Below, piece after piece: positions 28,488-36,832 of a stretch of DNA of 64,000 nucleotides. Where the stretch lies: NCBI RefSeq assembly GCF_000633535.1, contig NZ_AYMR01000010.1:58178-122177 (forward strand), read 5' to 3'. The DNA comes from Leifsonia aquatica H1aii (GTDB lineage: Bacteria > Actinomycetota > Actinomycetes > Actinomycetales > Microbacteriaceae). Numbering within the stretch: position 1 is the first letter of the stretch; each line of letters starts with the position of its first letter. Under the pieces are notes generated by a model. The model was not told where the DNA came from. It was given only the letters and a program-made list of their open reading frames with translations, and ran no database searches. The position numbers were made by a program, and so were the translations under genes.

Positions 28488-31400
28488 CTAGGCGGGGGTG
28501 ATCACGACGAGCAGGTCGCCGGCGTCCACCTGCTGGGTCTTCGGGATGGCGAGGCGCTCGATCGTGCCGGCGATGGGCGCGGTGATGGCCGCCTCCATCT
28601 TCATGGCCTCGATCGATGCGACGGCCTGACCCGCCTCGACCCGGTCGCCCACGGCCGCGTGCAGTGTGACGACGCCCGAGAACGGCGCCGCGACCTGTCC
28701 CGGCTTGGCCGTGTCGGCCTTCTCGGCCGCCTTGGTCTCGACCTCGATGCTGCGGTCGCGCACGAAGACCGGGCGCAGCTGGCCGTTGAGCGTGGTCATG
28801 ACGGTGCGCATGCCCTTCTCGTCGGCCTCGCCGATGGCCTCCAGCCCGAGGTACAGGCGCACGCCCTTGCTGAACTCGATGACGTGCTCCGAGCCCTGCT
28901 TGAGGCCGTAGAGGTAGTCGAGCGAGTCGACGACCGACAGGTCGCCGAAAAGCTCGCGCATCTGCTCGTAAATGCGGGTGGGTGCGGGGAAGAGGAGACG
29001 GTTCAGAGCCGCACGACGCTCGTCGCTCGATCCCTCGAGCGCGGCCGCGTCCTCCGCGGGGACGTCCTCCACGCCGACCTTCACGGTCTTGCCGGCGAGC
29101 ACCTTCGTGCGGAAGGGCTCCGGCCAGCCGCCGGGCAGCTCGCCCAGCTCGCCCGCCATGAAGCCGACGACCGAGTCCGGGATGTCGTAGTTCTGCGGGT
29201 TCTCGGCGAAGTCGGCCGGATCGGCGTTGACGGCCGCGAGGTGCAGCGCCAGGTCGCCGACGACCTTGGAGGACGGGGTCACCTTGGGGATGCGGCCGAG
29301 GATCTTGTTTGCGGCGGCGTACATGTCCTCGACGAGCTCGAAGTCCTCCGCGAGGCCGAGCGCCTTCGCCTGCTGGCGCAGGTTGGAGAGCTGGCCGCCG
29401 GGGATCTCGTGCTTGTAGACGCGTCCGGTCGGGCCGGGCAGACCGGACTCGAACGGCGCGTACACGTGACGCACGGCCTCCCAGTACGGCTCGAGGTCCT
29501 CGACGGCGGTCAACGAGATGCCGGTGTCGCGCTCGGTGTGGGCGAGTGCGGCGACGAGGGCGGAGGCGCTCGGCTGGCTGGTGGTGCCGGCCATCGGCGC
29601 GCTGGCCACGTCGACCGCGTCCGCTCCGGCGCGCGCAGCGGCGAGCAGCGTCGCGAGCTGGCCGCCCGGGGTGTCGTGCGTGTGGACGTGCACCGGGAGG
29701 TCGAACCGCTCGCGGAACGCGGCGACCAGCTTCTCGGCCGCGGACGGGCGCAGCAGTCCGGCCATGTCCTTGATGGCGAGGATGTGCGCGCCCGACTCCA
29801 CGATCTGCTCGGCGAGCTTCAGGTAGTAGTCGAGGGTGTACAGGTCCTCGGCCGGGTCGAGCAGGTCTCCGGTGTAGCAGACGGCTACCTCGGCGACGGA
29901 GGTGCCGGTGGCGAGCACCGACTCGATCGCGGGACGCATCTGCGAGACGTCGTTCAGGGCGTCGAAGATGCGGAAGATGTCGACGCCGGTCGCGGCGGCC
30001 TCGCGCACGAACGCGTCGGTGACCTGGGTCGGGTACGGCGTGTAGCCGACCGTGTTGCGGCCGCGCAGCAGCATCTGGATGTTGATGTTCGGCAGTGCTT
30101 CGCGGAGGGTCGCCAGCCGCTCCCACGGGTCCTCGGCGAGGAACCGGAGTGCGACGTCGTAGGTCGCGCCGCCCCAGGCCTCGACCGAGAGCAGCTCCGG
30201 CGTCATCCGGGCGACGTAGGGCGCGACGGCCACGAGGTCCTTGGTGCGGACGCGGGTCGCCAACAGGGACTGGTGGGCGTCGCGGAAGGTCGTCTCGGTG
30301 ACGGCCAGCGCCGTCTGTGCGCGCAGGGCCTCGGCGAACCCCTTCGGGCCGAGCTCCAGCAGACGCTGGCGCGATCCGGCGGGAGCCGGGGCGCTCAGGT
30401 CGATGCGGGGCAGCTTGTCCGTGGGCTCGGCCGTCTCCGGACGCGGGCCGTTCGGCTGGTTGACGGTGACGTCGGCGAGCCAGTTGAGCACCTTCGTGCC
30501 GCGGTCCTTCGACACCCGGCCCTTGAACAGCTCGGGACGCTCCTCGATGAAGGCGGTGGAGACGTCGCCGGCCATGAAGTCGGGGTCTTCGAGGACGGCC
30601 TGGAGGAACGGGATGTTCGTGGCGACGCCGCGCACGCGGAACTCCGCCAGGGCGCGGCGGGCGCGCGACACGGCCGCCGGGAAGTCGCGGCCGCGGCAGA
30701 TGAGCTTGGCCAGCATCGAGTCGAAGTGCGGGCTGATCTGCGAGCCGGGGCTGATCGTCCCGCCGTCGAGGCGGATGCCGCCGCCGCCCGGCGAACGGTA
30801 GGTGGTGATCTTGCCGGTGTCCGGGCGGAAGCCGGCCGTCGGGTCCTCTGTGGTGATGCGGCACTGCAGGGCTGCGCCACGGATGTGGACCGTGTCCTGG
30901 CTCAGGCCGAGCTCGGCGAGGGTCTCCCCCGCCGCGATGCGCATCTGCGCCTGCACGAGGTCGACGTCGGTGATCTCCTCGGTGACCGTGTGCTCGACCT
31001 GGATGCGCGGGTTCATCTCGATGAAGACGTGCTCGCCGGCGCGCTCGCCCGCGGTGTCGAGCAGGAACTCGACCGTTCCGGCGTTCTCGTAGCCGATCGA
31101 CTTCGCGAAGGCCACGGCGTCGCGGTAGAGCGCCTGGCGGATGTCGTCGGAGAGGTTGGGGGCCGGCGCGATCTCGACGACCTTCTGGTGGCGGCGCTGC
31201 ACCGAGCAGTCGCGCTCGAACAGGTGCATGGTGTCTCCGGACCCGTCGGCCAGGATCTGCACCTCGATGTGGCGCGGGCGCAGCACGGCCTGCTCCAGGA
31301 ACATTGTGGGGTCGCCGAAGGCGCTGTCGGCCTCGCGCATGGCCTCCTCGAGCGCGCCGCGCAGCTCGCCCTTGGTGTTGACGCGGCGCATCCCGCGTCC

Positions 31401-31892
31401 GCCGCCTCCCGCGACCGCCTTGGCGAAGATCGGGAAGCCGATCGCGTCCGCGCCCGCCAGCAGCTCGTCGATGTCGCGCGACGGCGGGGTGGACTTCAGC
31501 ACCGGGACACCCGCCGCGAGGGCGTGCTCCTTCGCCGTGACCTTGTTGCCCGCCATCTCGAGCACTTCGGCGCGCGGGCCGATGAAGGTGATGCCCGCCG
31601 CACGGGCGGCGTCGGCGAGCTCGGGGTTCTCGGAGAGGAAGCCGTATCCCGGATAGATCGCATCGGCGCCGGACTCCTTGGCGACGCGGATGATCTCGCT
31701 CACGTCGAGGTAGGCGCGCACCGGGTGCCCAGGCTCCCCGATCTGGTACGCCTCGTCGGCCTTGAGACGGTGCATCGAGTTGCGGTCTTCGTACGGGAAG
31801 ACGGCGACGGTCTCGGCCCCCAGCTCATAGGCGGCGCGGAACGCACGGATGGCGATTTCTCCGCGATTGGCGACGAGGATCTTTCTGAACAT
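28488..31892 (-). CDS. pyc: Pyruvate carboxylase
   Basis: Biotin-dependent anaplerotic enzyme converting pyruvate to oxaloacetate. The protein is 1134 aa, the full single-chain form. ATG 31892 starts MFRKILVANRGEIAIRAFRA. Biotin carboxylase comes first (KAVAGGGGRGMRRV ATP loop, FIEMNPRIQVEHTVTE), then the carboxyltransferase (TTFRDAHQSLLATRVRT, HTHDTPGGQLATLLAA) and finally the biotinyl domain with K1098 in EAMKMEA. It is divergent from parA with only 70 bases between starts. It feeds the oxaloacetate used by citrate synthase. Confidence 0.97.
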   Translation of the reverse strand: MFRKILVANRGEIAIRAFRAAYELGAETVAVFPYEDRNSMHRLKADEAYQIGEPGHPVRAYLDVSEIIRVAKESGADAIYPGYGFLSENPELADAARAAGITFIGPRAEVLEMAGNKVTAKEHALAAGVPVLKSTPPSRDIDELLAGADAIGFPIFAKAVAGGGGRGMRRVNTKGELRGALEEAMREADSAFGDPTMFLEQAVLRPRHIEVQILADGSGDTMHLFERDCSVQRRHQKVVEIAPAPNLSDDIRQALYRDAVAFAKSIGYENAGTVEFLLDTAGERAGEHVFIEMNPRIQVEHTVTEEITDVDLVQAQMRIAAGETLAELGLSQDTVHIRGAALQCRITTEDPTAGFRPDTGKITTYRSPGGGGIRLDGGTISPGSQISPHFDSMLAKLICRGRDFPAAVSRARRALAEFRVRGVATNIPFLQAVLEDPDFMAGDVSTAFIEERPELFKGRVSKDRGTKVLNWLADVTVNQPNGPRPETAEPTDKLPRIDLSAPAPAGSRQRLLELGPKGFAEALRAQTALAVTETTFRDAHQSLLATRVRTKDLVAVAPYVARMTPELLSVEAWGGATYDVALRFLAEDPWERLATLREALPNINIQMLLRGRNTVGYTPYPTQVTDAFVREAAATGVDIFRIFDALNDVSQMRPAIESVLATGTSVAEVAVCYTGDLLDPAEDLYTLDYYLKLAEQIVESGAHILAIKDMAGLLRPSAAEKLVAAFRERFDLPVHVHTHDTPGGQLATLLAAARAGADAVDVASAPMAGTTSQPSASALVAALAHTERDTGISLTAVEDLEPYWEAVRHVYAPFESGLPGPTGRVYKHEIPGGQLSNLRQQAKALGLAEDFELVEDMYAAANKILGRIPKVTPSSKVVGDLALHLAAVNADPADFAENPQNYDIPDSVVGFMAGELGELPGGWPEPFRTKVLAGKTVKVGVEDVPAEDAAALEGSSDERRAALNRLLFPAPTRIYEQMRELFGDLSVVDSLDYLYGLKQGSEHVIEFSKGVRLYLGLEAIGEADEKGMRTVMTTLNGQLRPVFVRDRSIEVETKAAEKADTAKPGQVAAPFSGVVTLHAAVGDRVEAGQAVASIEAMKMEAAITAPIAGTIERLAIPKTQQVDAGDLLVVITPA

Positions 31893-31962
31893 GGGAACCT
31901 TTCGAGCAGGGGTCGACACCACACAGCAAACGGTTAGGTTCTCTAAGACTAGTGAAGGTAAC

Positions 31963-32781
31963 GTGGCTCTCGTGCACGTACTCAGCGTTAGTTCCCTCAA
32001 GGGCGGTGTCGGAAAGACCACGGTGACGCTCGGGTTGGCCTCGGCAGCGTTCGCGAAAGGTCTGCGGACGCTGGTCGTCGACCTCGATCCGCAGTCCGAC
32101 GTCTCGACCGGCATGGACATCCAGGTCGCGGGTCACCTCAACGTGGCCGACGTGCTCGCCTCCCCGAAGGAGAAGATCGTGCGCGCCGCGATCGCGCCCT
32201 CCGGCTGGACAAAGGGCCGCGCGGGCAAGATCGACGTCATGATCGGCAGCCCGTCCGCCATCAACTTCGACGGGCCGCACCCGAGCATCCGCGACATCTG
32301 GAAGCTCGAGGAAGCGCTGGCGAACGTCGAGCACGACTACGAGCTCGTGCTGATCGACTGCGCGCCGTCCCTCAACGCACTCACCCGCACCGCGTGGGCG
32401 GCGAGCGACCGCGTCGCGGTCGTGACCGAGCCCGGCCTGTTCTCCGTCGCCGCGGCCGATCGTGCACTGCGCGCGATCGAGGAGATCCGCCGCGGGCTCT
32501 CGCCGCGACTCCAGCCGCTGGGCATCATCGTCAATCGTGCCCGCGTGCAGTCGCTGGAGCACCAGTTCCGGATCAAGGAGCTGCGTGACATGTTCGGCCC
32601 GCTCGTGCTCGCGCCGCAGCTGCCCGAGCGCACCTCGCTGCAGCAGGCGCAGGGCGCGGCCAAACCGTTGCACGTCTGGCCGGGCGAGAGCGCACAGGAG
32701 ATGGCGCACAACTTCGACCTGCTCCTGGAGCGGGTGCTGCGCACCGCGCGCATCGGCGAGTACGCGACCGCCGGTTCCTGA
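31963..32781 (+). CDS. ParA-family ATPase
   Basis: Soj/ParA-type ATPase of 272 aa. The Walker A loop is [17 protein letters not shown], followed by VVDLDPQSDVSTGM and VLIDCAPSLNALTR. GTG 31963 has GAAGG four bases upstream; GTG 31972 is an alternative that shortens the N-terminus to VHVLSVSS. No ParB gene is adjacent, so it is probably an orphan ParA used for positioning or segregation of something other than the origin. It is divergent from pyc and convergent with the MerR gene. The late region (ELRDMFGPLVLAPQLPERTS) is ordinary for ParA. Confidence 0.85.
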   Translation: MALVHVLSVSSLKGGVGKTTVTLGLASAAFAKGLRTLVVDLDPQSDVSTGMDIQVAGHLNVADVLASPKEKIVRAAIAPSGWTKGRAGKIDVMIGSPSAINFDGPHPSIRDIWKLEEALANVEHDYELVLIDCAPSLNALTRTAWAASDRVAVVTEPGLFSVAAADRALRAIEEIRRGLSPRLQPLGIIVNRARVQSLEHQFRIKELRDMFGPLVLAPQLPERTSLQQAQGAAKPLHVWPGESAQEMAHNFDLLLERVLRTARIGEYATAGS

Positions 32782-32784
32782 CCG

Positions 32785-32828
32785 GCATCGCCTCGCCCGC
32801 ACGAAAGCATCGCCTCGCCCGCACGAAA
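32785..32828. repeat. 22-bp tandem duplication
   Basis: Two exact adjacent copies beginning GCATCGCCTCGCCCGCACGA, at 32785-32806 and 32807-32828, just after the parA stop. It looks like a recent slippage or duplication event. The second copy runs into the A-tract of the neighbouring terminator. Confidence 0.85.
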
Positions 32829-32856
32829 AAGGACGGCCCGCGTCGGCGGACCGTCC
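32826..32856 (-). terminator. Rho-independent terminator of the MerR gene
   Basis: On the minus strand a hairpin GGACGG / CCGTCC with an inner 4-bp stem and a GTCG-type loop (32831-32856) is followed by TTTTT (32830-32826), 20 bases after the MerR stop codon. Confidence 0.85.
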
Positions 32857-32875
32857 GATCAGTCGGTGACGGGCG

Positions 32876-33427
32876 TCAGGACGCCCGGGACTTCGAGGCG
32901 CGACGCTGAGCGAGCTCGTCGAGTGCGTCGGCCTGGGTGTCGAGCTCGACCAGGCTGGACTCCACCTCGCGCAGCACCTTGCCGACTGCGATGCCGAAGA
33001 CGCCCTGTCCCCGGCTCACGAGGTCGATGACCTCGTCGTTCGAGGTGCACAGGTAGACACTGGCGCCGTCGCTCATCAGCGTGGTCTGGGCGAGATCGCT
33101 CACGCCCGACTCCCGGAGCTGGTTGACCGCCGTCCGGATCTGCTGCAACGAGATGCCGGTGTCGAGGAGGCGCTTGACGAGCTTCAGGACGAGGATGTCG
33201 CGGAAGCCGTAGAGCCGCTGCGAGCCGGAGCCCGCCGCGCCGCGCACGGTCGGCTCGACCAGGCCCGTGCGGGCCCAGTAGTCGAGCTGCCGGTAGGAGA
33301 TGCCGGCCGCGCGTGCGGCGACCGCACCGCGGTAGCCGTTGGCGTCGTCCATGTCGGGGAGGCCGTCGGTGAACAGCAGACCCAGGTCGTACCGGGCGGC
33401 GCCGTCGTCACGACTCGCTTCGCTCAT
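32876..33427 (-). CDS. MerR-family transcriptional regulator (Rv1830-like)
   Basis: A 183-aa regulator. The N-terminal winged HTH includes YRGAVAARAAGISYRQLDYW and ARTGLVEPTVR, the typical MerR second half, then RLYGFRDILVLKLVKRLLDT and a C-terminal coiled region. No metal-binding cysteine cluster is present; the only Cys is in VYLCTSND. The order FHA-MerR-MerR parallels mycobacterial garA-Rv1828-Rv1830, though the nuclease gene that separates the two MerR genes there is missing here. The effector is unknown. It has its own terminator. Confidence 0.85.
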   Translation of the reverse strand: MSEASRDDGAARYDLGLLFTDGLPDMDDANGYRGAVAARAAGISYRQLDYWARTGLVEPTVRGAAGSGSQRLYGFRDILVLKLVKRLLDTGISLQQIRTAVNQLRESGVSDLAQTTLMSDGASVYLCTSNDEVIDLVSRGQGVFGIAVGKVLREVESSLVELDTQADALDELAQRRASKSRAS

Positions 33428-33558
33428 GATGTTCGCCTCTCGCCCGTTCTCGGATCGTGCGCCGACGGTGGGGGCGCTTCATCCACGGTACCCATGCCGG
33501 AGGTCCCGGGCAACGACATCCGGCCATTCACTGTCGGCGTGTCGAGCGGATCCGTCAG

Positions 33559-34251
33559 TCACGGACGGATCCGGGACAGCGACGAACGGATGATGCTGCC
33601 GCGGACCACATCGAGCTGACCGGCGATCTCGCGGGCGAGTTCGGCCGTGCGGGCCTTGCTGGAGACGTCGTTGCGGCGCGCGATCGGCACCAGAGCCGTC
33701 TCGATCAGCCCGATCTCGCGCTCCGCCGCCGCCCGGAAGCCGCGCAGGTGGCGGGGCTCGATCCCGGTGCGCTCCAGCTCGACGAGCGCGCCGAGCACGG
33801 CCAGCGCGTCGTCGCCGTAGACGTCGGCCGGAGCGATGAGGGAGGCGCTGATCGCTTGCTGCAGCAGCTCCGGGCCCGCGCCCGTGCGCCTCAGCAGCTC
33901 ATCGCGCTGGTACCGCGGCTCGTCGACGAGGATCGACGGCACCGGCGCTCCGCCGGGCAGCACGGGCTCGAGGCCCGCATCCAGATCGGCGAGATAGGCC
34001 TTGATGACCTTCAGCGGCAGGTAGTGGTCGCGCTGCATCCCGAGCACGATGCGCAGACGCTCCACGTCGGCCGGGGAGAACTTGCGGTAGCCGGACGCGG
34101 TGCGGGCCGGCGACACCAGCCCCCGCTCCTCGAGGAAGCGCAGCTTCGACGAGGACAGGTCGGGGAACTCGGGCGTGAGCCGGTCGAGCACCTGACCGAT
34201 GCTCAGCAGGGCGCGGGAGGCGTCCGGCGCCCGCGCCGCTTGCCGGGCCAC
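33559..34251 (-). CDS. ftsR: FtsR-like MerR-family regulator (Rv1828-like)
   Basis: A 230-aa MerR-type regulator. The HTH region contains LSIGQVLDRLTPEFPDLSSS, KLRFLEERGLVSP and YRKFSPADVERLRIV. Its homologue in Corynebacterium glutamicum, FtsR, activates ftsZ; the mycobacterial counterpart is Rv1828. The GTG start at 34251 overlaps the TAG stop of the FHA gene (TAGTG), so the two are coupled. The C-terminal 110 residues are a family-specific domain (DDALAVLGALVELERTGIEP). The link to ftsZ control in this organism is by homology. Confidence 0.82.
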   Translation of the reverse strand: MARQAARAPDASRALLSIGQVLDRLTPEFPDLSSSKLRFLEERGLVSPARTASGYRKFSPADVERLRIVLGMQRDHYLPLKVIKAYLADLDAGLEPVLPGGAPVPSILVDEPRYQRDELLRRTGAGPELLQQAISASLIAPADVYGDDALAVLGALVELERTGIEPRHLRGFRAAAEREIGLIETALVPIARRNDVSSKARTAELAREIAGQLDVVRGSIIRSSLSRIRP

Positions 34252-34754
34252 TAGCCGTTCGCCGCGGCGGCGAGGTCTTGGCGCGAAGCGTAGAACGTCA
34301 GGCGGAACTTGCCGATCTGGACCTCGGCGGAGTCGGAGAGCAGCGCGCTCTCGATGCGGACACCGTCGTAGTAGGTGCCGTTGAGCGATCCCAGATCGCG
34401 CACCTCGAACGCCGTGCCGCGCCGGGTGAACTCCGCGTGGCGGCGCGAGACGGTGACGTCGTCGAGGAAGATCTCCGCGTTCGGATGCCGCCCGGCCGTG
34501 GTCACATCCGCGTCGAGCAGGAACCGCGCACCGGCGTTCGGTCCGCGTCGCACCACGAGCAGCGCGGAGCCCGAGGGCAGGGCGCTGATCGCCTCCTGCT
34601 CCTCCGGGGAGATCTCCCCGTCGAGCGGGTACATCTTCGACACGAAGTCCTCGCCGAAGCGAGCCGTGGTGTCCTCATTCCCTGCCGCGGCATCACGCAG
34701 GGGGTTGTTCGCGGCGTCGTCGGCCGGTCTGTTCAGGTCGTTCTCGTCAGGCAC
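34251..34754 (-). CDS. garA: FHA-domain regulator GarA/OdhI homologue
   Basis: Small phosphopeptide-binding protein of 167 aa that, in relatives, inhibits 2-oxoglutarate dehydrogenase when unphosphorylated. GTG 34754 is preferred over TTG 34760 because GAGGAGG lies six bases before it and abuts the TTG. The FHA domain is at about 80-150 (TTAGRHPNAEIFLDDVTVSR, RHAEF, LGSLNGTYYDG). The N-terminal EDTTARF, Thr29-Thr30, corresponds to the ETTS phospho-switch of GarA/OdhI, a target of PknB/PknG-type kinases. It overlaps the 3' end of the phosphatidyltransferase gene by 8 bases. Confidence 0.88.
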   Translation of the reverse strand: MPDENDLNRPADDAANNPLRDAAAGNEDTTARFGEDFVSKMYPLDGEISPEEQEAISALPSGSALLVVRRGPNAGARFLLDADVTTAGRHPNAEIFLDDVTVSRRHAEFTRRGTAFEVRDLGSLNGTYYDGVRIESALLSDSAEVQIGKFRLTFYASRQDLAAAANG

Positions 34755-35385
34755 CGTCAACCTCCTCGTGATCCAGCGTATCCGATCGCGCGCTCACGTC
34801 ATCGGCCGGAAGTCGTATTACCCGGGCGGTTTCGCTGATGTAGACGATTCCGGCCCACCAGTAGAGGAAGGCGCCCCACAGGGCGAAGGCCCAGCCGAGC
34901 GGCAGGGAGAAGGGCGCGAGGGCCGTGAAGGCCTCCCCCAGCATGAGCAGCGGGAGCGCCCAGAACAGGCAGAACGTGGCGACTTTGCCGAGGTGGTGCA
35001 CCGGCAGTGGGCCGAAGCCGTGGTTCGCGAGGATGACGCCCAGCACCGCGAGCATGACGTCGCGGGCGACGATGACGGCGACCAGCCACCAGGGGATGAC
35101 CTCGCGCCAGGCGAGCCCGATCAGGGCCGCGAAGATGTAGAGCCGGTCGGCGGCGGGGTCGAGCAGCTGGCCGAGCCGGGACACCTGGTTCAGCCGTCGC
35201 GCGAGATAGCCGTCGAGGAAGTCGGTGATGCTCGAGACCACCAGGACGAGCAGCGCGAGCGCGTCGAGTCCGGCGATCACGAACGCCAGGAACACCGGCA
35301 CCAGCGCAAGCCGGACGAAGCTCAGGATGTTCGGGATCGTCCAGACACGGGAACTCACCTCGCGTGCGCCGACTCCATCCACCAC
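34747..35385 (-). CDS. CDP-alcohol phosphatidyltransferase family protein
   Basis: Integral membrane enzyme of 212 aa that joins a CDP-activated lipid with an alcohol. The signature D-x2-D-G-x2-A-R-x8-G-x3-D-x3-D is complete (DFLDGYLARRLNQVSRLGQ, then LLDPAAD). The start VWTIPNILSFVRLALVPVFL is like PgsA or cardiolipin-synthase-type members. About five or six membrane helices are visible. The exact alcohol (glycerol-3-phosphate, phosphatidylglycerol or inositol) cannot be told. GTG 35385 is the first start; the domain begins near residue 14. It shares an operon with the FHA and FtsR-like genes. Confidence 0.85.
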   Translation of the reverse strand: MVDGVGAREVSSRVWTIPNILSFVRLALVPVFLAFVIAGLDALALLVLVVSSITDFLDGYLARRLNQVSRLGQLLDPAADRLYIFAALIGLAWREVIPWWLVAVIVARDVMLAVLGVILANHGFGPLPVHHLGKVATFCLFWALPLLMLGEAFTALAPFSLPLGWAFALWGAFLYWWAGIVYISETARVIRLPADDVSARSDTLDHEEVDGA

Positions 35386-35414
35386 TCCACTCTACTGACC
35401 GATGGCCCACGGCC

Positions 35415-35420
35415 TAGGAT
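35415..35420 (+). promoter_or_regulatory. -10 hexamer (TAGGAT) for leaderless DUF1295 transcript
   Basis: TAGGAT, six bases, then GTG 35427, without a ribosome site. Confidence 0.55.
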
Positions 35421-35426
35421 GACGAC

Positions 35427-36257
35427 GTGGAGCCCTTCATCGTCTGTCTCTGGATCCTGGCCGGTGTGTGCGTCGTGACCTGGGTGCTCTCGCTCATCAC
35501 CGGCGAGCATTCGTGGGTCGACCGCATCTGGTCGCTGGTGCCGTTGGCCTATGTGTGGACGTTCGCCGGGTTCGCGGGCCTCCAGGACCCGCGGCTGAAC
35601 CTGATGGCGGCGCTGGTGAGCCTGTGGGGCGCGCGGCTCACGTTCAACTTCGCCCGCAAGGGCGGCTACGCGCCCGGCGGCGAGGATTACCGCTGGGAGG
35701 TGCTGCGCGGCCGGATGGGCGCCGGCGCGTTCGCCCTGTTCAACCTGTTCTTCATCGTGATCTACCAGAACGTGCTCCTGCTGCTGATCTCGCTGCCCGT
35801 CTGGACGGCGTTCGAGAACCGGACACCGCTCGGACCGCTGGACATCGTGCTGGCGGTCGTCTTCCTGGCCTTCCTGGTCGGGGAGACCGTCGCCGACCAG
35901 CAGCAGTGGGACTTCCACCGCTGGAAGAAGGCGGAGACGGCCGCCGGGCGCACCCCGTCGCCGCGATTCCTGCAGACCGGGCTGTTCCGGGTCTCCCGGC
36001 ACCCGAACTTCTTCTTCGAGCAGGCCCAGTGGTGGGTGTTCTTCTTCCTCGGCTGCGCGGCGGCGGGGTCGATCCTGCAGTGGACCGTGATCGGGCCCGT
36101 GCTCCTCACGGGCCTCTTCATCGGGTCGACCGTCTTCACCGAGAGCATCTCGCGGTCGCGTTACCCGGAGTACGCCGAGTACCAGCGCCGCACCTCCCCG
36201 ATCGTGCCGTGGTTCCCGCGGCGGCGTAGCGACCAGACCGCCGCGGCGACGCGCTGA
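35427..36257 (+). CDS. DUF1295 / steroid 5-alpha-reductase-like membrane protein
   Basis: A 276-aa polytopic membrane protein of the DUF1295 family, related in fold to steroid 5-alpha reductases and isoprenylcysteine methyltransferases. About six to seven hydrophobic segments are present. Conserved features include SWVDRIWSLVPLAYVW, KGGYAPGGEDYRWEVLR and LFRVSRHPNFFFEQAQWW, the last being the nucleotide-binding region of the superfamily. Substrate unknown. It is divergent from the phosphatidyltransferase gene and ends one base before the stop of the next, convergent gene. Confidence 0.82.
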   Translation: MEPFIVCLWILAGVCVVTWVLSLITGEHSWVDRIWSLVPLAYVWTFAGFAGLQDPRLNLMAALVSLWGARLTFNFARKGGYAPGGEDYRWEVLRGRMGAGAFALFNLFFIVIYQNVLLLLISLPVWTAFENRTPLGPLDIVLAVVFLAFLVGETVADQQQWDFHRWKKAETAAGRTPSPRFLQTGLFRVSRHPNFFFEQAQWWVFFFLGCAAAGSILQWTVIGPVLLTGLFIGSTVFTESISRSRYPEYAEYQRRTSPIVPWFPRRRSDQTAAATR

Positions 36258-36258
36258 G

Positions 36259-36756
36259 TCAGGGGGCGACGGGCGCGGGTCGTCCAGGCTTCGGGAACAC
36301 CGCGCGCATGTGGTCGGAGTCGAGGTAGTCGGCCACGCCGATCAGCAGCAGGCTGAACAGGATCTGCTCGCTCACCATCCAGAGCGGGTACAGCCCGGGG
36401 ACGGCGGCCAGGACCAGCGTCACCACGGGGAAGATCTTCGAGAACAGCCGCAGGCGGGAGTACGCCCAGTAGTAGCCCTTCTGCGCGCGCCAGGCGAAGT
36501 AGAAGAGCGTGACGGTCATCGCCAGCACGATGAGCGCCCGCATCCACACGGCGAACGGCAGCGTCGTCCCGCCGACCGTCAGCACGACGGCGACCACGAC
36601 CGCGGCGAGCCCGATGACCAGCTCGGCGAGGAGCAGCCAGTAGATGACGACGAACGCCCGGCGGGTGCGCGGGTGGTCCCGTCCCTCGGCCGAGATCGTG
36701 TATCCGGCGTGGCGGCCTCCCGCGAGGCGGTCGAGCCGCGTCAGCAGATGTTCCAT
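36259..36756 (-). CDS. Hypothetical four-helix membrane protein
   Basis: A 165-aa protein with about four membrane segments (around 35-60, 68-90, 105-122 and 126-143). The start is ATG 36756 and the N-terminal ~30 residues are polar and basic (RLDRLAGGRHAGYTISAEGR). The motif FYFAWRAQKGYYWAYSRLRL lies between helices. I do not recognise a named family. A TACCGT hexamer six bases upstream implies a leaderless transcript. It converges with the DUF1295 gene with no gap. Confidence 0.7.
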   Translation of the reverse strand: MEHLLTRLDRLAGGRHAGYTISAEGRDHPRTRRAFVVIYWLLLAELVIGLAAVVVAVVLTVGGTTLPFAVWMRALIVLAMTVTLFYFAWRAQKGYYWAYSRLRLFSKIFPVVTLVLAAVPGLYPLWMVSEQILFSLLLIGVADYLDSDHMRAVFPKPGRPAPVAP

Positions 36757-36762
36757 GCCAAC

Positions 36763-36768
36763 ACGGTA
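36763..36768 (-). promoter_or_regulatory. -10 hexamer (TACCGT), minus strand
   Basis: TACCGT ends six bases before the ATG at 36756; leaderless arrangement. Confidence 0.5.
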
Positions 36769-36820
36769 CCTCCCGCATGGATCCCGGCGGGTGATCCGGG
36801 CGCTCGAGGGCCGGAGCGCG

Positions 36821-36826
36821 TACCGT
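36821..36826 (+). promoter_or_regulatory. -10 hexamer (TACCGT) before the repeat-protein gene
   Basis: TACCGT is followed by ggaggc and ATG 36833. The GGAGG is too close to the ATG to act as a ribosome site, so a leaderless mRNA is more likely. Confidence 0.5.
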
Positions 36827-36832
36827 GGAGGC

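Noticed and set aside
28017..31937. A 1306-codon open frame on the plus strand opposite pyc
   Set aside because: It mirrors the codon pattern of pyruvate carboxylase on the other strand, has a biased Arg/Gly/Val/Asp composition and no recognisable domain. Long antisense frames are expected at 70% G+C.
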